From: Rikenellaceae bacterium
GTDB lineage: Bacteria; Bacteroidota; Bacteroidia; Bacteroidales; Rikenellaceae
Direction: 5' to 3'
DNA length: 64,000 bases
Assembly: GCA_015059735.1 (NCBI GenBank)
Contig: SUZX01000010.1
Location: 1-64,000 of the forward strand
Shown: positions 62,315 through 64,000 of the stretch, in pieces
Position numbering within the stretch: the stretch's first letter is position 1
How the letters are laid out: the number at the start of each line of letters is the position of its first letter
Program-made: the position numbers and the translations under genes
Notes under the pieces: model-generated
The model's input: the letters and a program-made list of their open reading frames with translations, nothing else
What the model was told of the DNA's origin: nothing
Databases searched by the model: none

Positions 62315-63547
62315 ATGAAGAGAGTGTTTTTAACAGCCTGCTTGTTGGCAGTATCGGCTTTGACGGTCGAGGCACAAGAGCAACGTGGTGGCTATACCTT
62401 CGTTGATGAGAGTGTTGCTCCGCATACGCCGTGCGTAGGTCAGGGACTGACCGGAAACTGCTGGAATTTCAGCGGTACATCGTTTATCGAGAGCGAATTG
62501 AAACGTCAGGGCAAAGGCGAGTTTGACTTGGCCGAGATGTGGATTACCCGCCATGCTTTCATGGAGAAAGCTAAAACTTTCATGTTGCGCGGTCGTGCGC
62601 GCTCCAAAGGATCGGGCGGATCGACAGATGTTTACTACATCTTCAAAAATCATGGTATCGTCCCCGAAGAGGCCTACCCGGGACTTAACTATGGCACCAA
62701 TATGCATAAACACTGGGAATTGAACTCGGTGATCAATGCCTATGTGCAGGGTGTCAATATTGGTCGTCGCAAAGATGGTGGCTTGTCAACAGTGTGGACC
62801 GATGGCTTGAACAATATCCTCGATGCCTATTTTGGTGAAATTCCCGAGAAGTTCACCTACAAAGGTAAAGAATACACCCCGAAATCGTTTACCGAGAGCT
62901 TGAATCTCAATACCGACGATTTTGTGAATATCACGTCCTATTCGCACAAACCCTACTATGCACCTTACATGTTGGAGCTGTCGGGTAACTGGGTGCCGGA
63001 ATTCTACTACAACTACTTCTATAACCTACCGCTCGACGAGATGATGGAGGTGATGGAATATGCGTTGGCTAACGGTTGTACGCTCAGCTGGAATGCCGAC
63101 ATTACCAACCCGGGTTATTGCAAAGAGAAGGGTATCTGTGTCTATCCTGTGACTTCGATGGCCGACATTCCGGAGAGCAAACGCGCCGAGTGGGCTGGCT
63201 ATACTGATGAGATGTTGCAGAAGTTGGGTGACCGCGAGAACAAAAAAGAGTGTTTCACCCGTCCGGTTGTGGAGTATGAGGTGACACAAGAGATGCGTCA
63301 GCGTGGTTACGAGGCGATTACGACCTGCGAGAACCACTGCATGCACATCGTGGGTCTGTGCCGCGATCAGAACGGCAACCGTTTCTACAAGATCAAGAAC
63401 TCGGCGCATGGTAAAGGCGGCATTTATCAGGAGGGCGATTATTACTACTGCTCGGTGCCCTATATGCGTTATTTCACGATGAGCCTTGTAGTACACAAAG
63501 ACGGTGTTCCGGCGCATATTGCAGAGAAATTAGGATTGAAGAAATAG
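62315..63547 (+). CDS. Secreted papain-fold (C1B, bleomycin-hydrolase-like) peptidase 1
   Basis: A 410-residue secreted cysteine peptidase with a signal peptide ending near VEAQ (residue 21). Catalytic motif: Gln in VGQGLTGNCWNFSG near residues 40-53, with Cys just before Trp. The His is in NHCMHIVGLCRD near 346, and the Asn in YKIKNSAHG near 363. The usual Trp after Asn-Ser is absent. The family includes aminopeptidase C, which has bleomycin-hydrolase activity; activity as an aminopeptidase in the periplasm is inferred. ATG 62315 is chosen over the TTG at 62309. It is the first of two tandem paralogues after the SusCD lipoprotein array. Confidence 0.9.
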   Translation: MKRVFLTACLLAVSALTVEAQEQRGGYTFVDESVAPHTPCVGQGLTGNCWNFSGTSFIESELKRQGKGEFDLAEMWITRHAFMEKAKTFMLRGRARSKGSGGSTDVYYIFKNHGIVPEEAYPGLNYGTNMHKHWELNSVINAYVQGVNIGRRKDGGLSTVWTDGLNNILDAYFGEIPEKFTYKGKEYTPKSFTESLNLNTDDFVNITSYSHKPYYAPYMLELSGNWVPEFYYNYFYNLPLDEMMEVMEYALANGCTLSWNADITNPGYCKEKGICVYPVTSMADIPESKRAEWAGYTDEMLQKLGDRENKKECFTRPVVEYEVTQEMRQRGYEAITTCENHCMHIVGLCRDQNGNRFYKIKNSAHGKGGIYQEGDYYYCSVPYMRYFTMSLVVHKDGVPAHIAEKLGLKK

Positions 63548-63576
63548 CAAAATAAGAAATAGATATTAACGAGGTT

Positions 63577-64000
63577 ATGAAACGAATTTATTTGTTGGTT
63601 GCCGCTTTCCTATCGTTGGGAACGGTGGCTTCGGCCCAAACTATCGAGGGCTTCGATTTCGAGGATAAAGAGGTGTTGTTTGCAACTCCCGTAAAAAATC
63701 AAGGTGGCACCAGTTGCTGTTGGGGTTTTGCCGGTCTGTCGATGGTCGAGAGTGAGATTTATCGCATGATCAAACGCGAGGTGGATCTTTCGGAGATGTG
63801 GATCGCACGTCATGCTTACTATGAGAAAGCAATCCGTTATGTCCGCATGCACGGAAAAACTTCCTATCGTGCCGGAGGTATTGTAAACGATGTGATGACC
63901 ATTATCAAAAAATACGGCGTTGTTCCCGAAGAGGCTTACAAGGGTTTGCGCTATGGAACTCCCAAGCATCAACACGGTGAGTTGATTGAGGCATTGCGCG
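63577..64000 (+). CDS. Secreted papain-fold (C1B) peptidase 2, cut by window edge
   Basis: The first 141 codons of a paralogue of the preceding peptidase, starting at ATG 63577, 29 bases after its stop. The signal peptide ends near VASAQ (residue 20). The catalytic Gln/Cys motif is present: KNQGGTSCCWGFAG near residues 43-56. The following segments (VDLSEMWIARHAYYEKA, GVVPEEAYKGLRYGT) match the first peptidase well. The His and Asn half lies beyond the window. Confidence 0.88.
   Translation, partial: MKRIYLLVAAFLSLGTVASAQTIEGFDFEDKEVLFATPVKNQGGTSCCWGFAGLSMVESEIYRMIKREVDLSEMWIARHAYYEKAIRYVRMHGKTSYRAGGIVNDVMTIIKKYGVVPEEAYKGLRYGTPKHQHGELIEALR

Noticed and set aside
1..64000. tRNA, rRNA, CRISPR arrays, insertion sequences and phage genes
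   Set aside because: I looked through gaps on both strands and saw no cloverleaf with a T-loop, no regularly spaced repeats and no transposase or integrase motifs. Short or degenerate ones could be missed by eye.

Overview
The window is a chromosomal stretch of a member of the Bacteroidales, possibly close to Rikenellaceae/Alistipes; the genus is inference. The evidence is an adjacent SusC/SusD pair, BACON, fimbrillin-like and FISUMP-type surface lipoproteins, DUF4988 and DUF5106 proteins, an L27 without an N-terminal extension, and many promoters of the Bacteroidetes type (TTTG or TTG, about 19-20 nt, TAnnTTTG) instead of E. coli-type boxes. I see no rRNA, tRNA, CRISPR array, transposase or integrase.

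Layout. 1-11.6 kb: two near-identical DUF4988/collagen-like lipoprotein genes in direct orientation (the first cut by the window edge), each behind a related structured leader, bracket pyruvate:ferredoxin oxidoreductase, an M16 peptidase pair, a SagB/nitroreductase-like lipoprotein and a CyuA/UPF0597 protein. 11.8-24.4 kb: housekeeping genes (waaA; pepE-tyrA-yraN; acpP-fabF-rnc-radC; an AspT-type transporter; glyS; ruvX; def; a DUF5106 thioredoxin-like lipoprotein; rplU-rpmA). 24.5-29.1 kb: a flavodiiron protein, an overlapping three-gene operon of degenerate receiver, helical-repeat membrane protein and degenerate glycosyltransferase, and cysQ. 29.1-34.9 kb: a large fimbrillin-like/GLUG/beta-helix lipoprotein, a guanine-deaminase-like enzyme and a fimbrillin-FISUMP lipoprotein. 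35.1-47.8 kb: gyrA-TPR, a MATE exporter, an RsuA/RluB-type pseudouridine synthase with a long repetitive tail, and ligA-dapA-DUF4919-clostripain. 47.9-64 kb: a small acidic protein, an EF-hand/LRR lipoprotein, then a surface-uptake locus: SusC, SusD, four BACON-FISUMP lipoproteins and two tandem secreted papain-fold (C1B) peptidases, the last cut by the window edge.

The 49-64 kb locus is the most interesting part. It has the outline of a polysaccharide utilisation locus but no carbohydrate-active enzyme in view; its only visible enzymes are C1 peptidases, which suggests peptide, protein or glycopeptide capture. The susC gene carries a G10 tract upstream of its promoter and a C8 tract in codons 6-8, where loss or gain of one base would truncate the protein, so it is a candidate phase-variable locus. 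Its lipoprotein genes form a mosaic tandem array: two have almost the same N-terminal 370 residues and different C-terminal lectin-like domains, and the hairpins ahead of them have covarying base pairs. A third homopolymer (G9) sits against the -33 box of the 29.2-32.6 kb surface protein. The second candidate for something new is the paired, structure-conserved leader of the DUF4988 genes.
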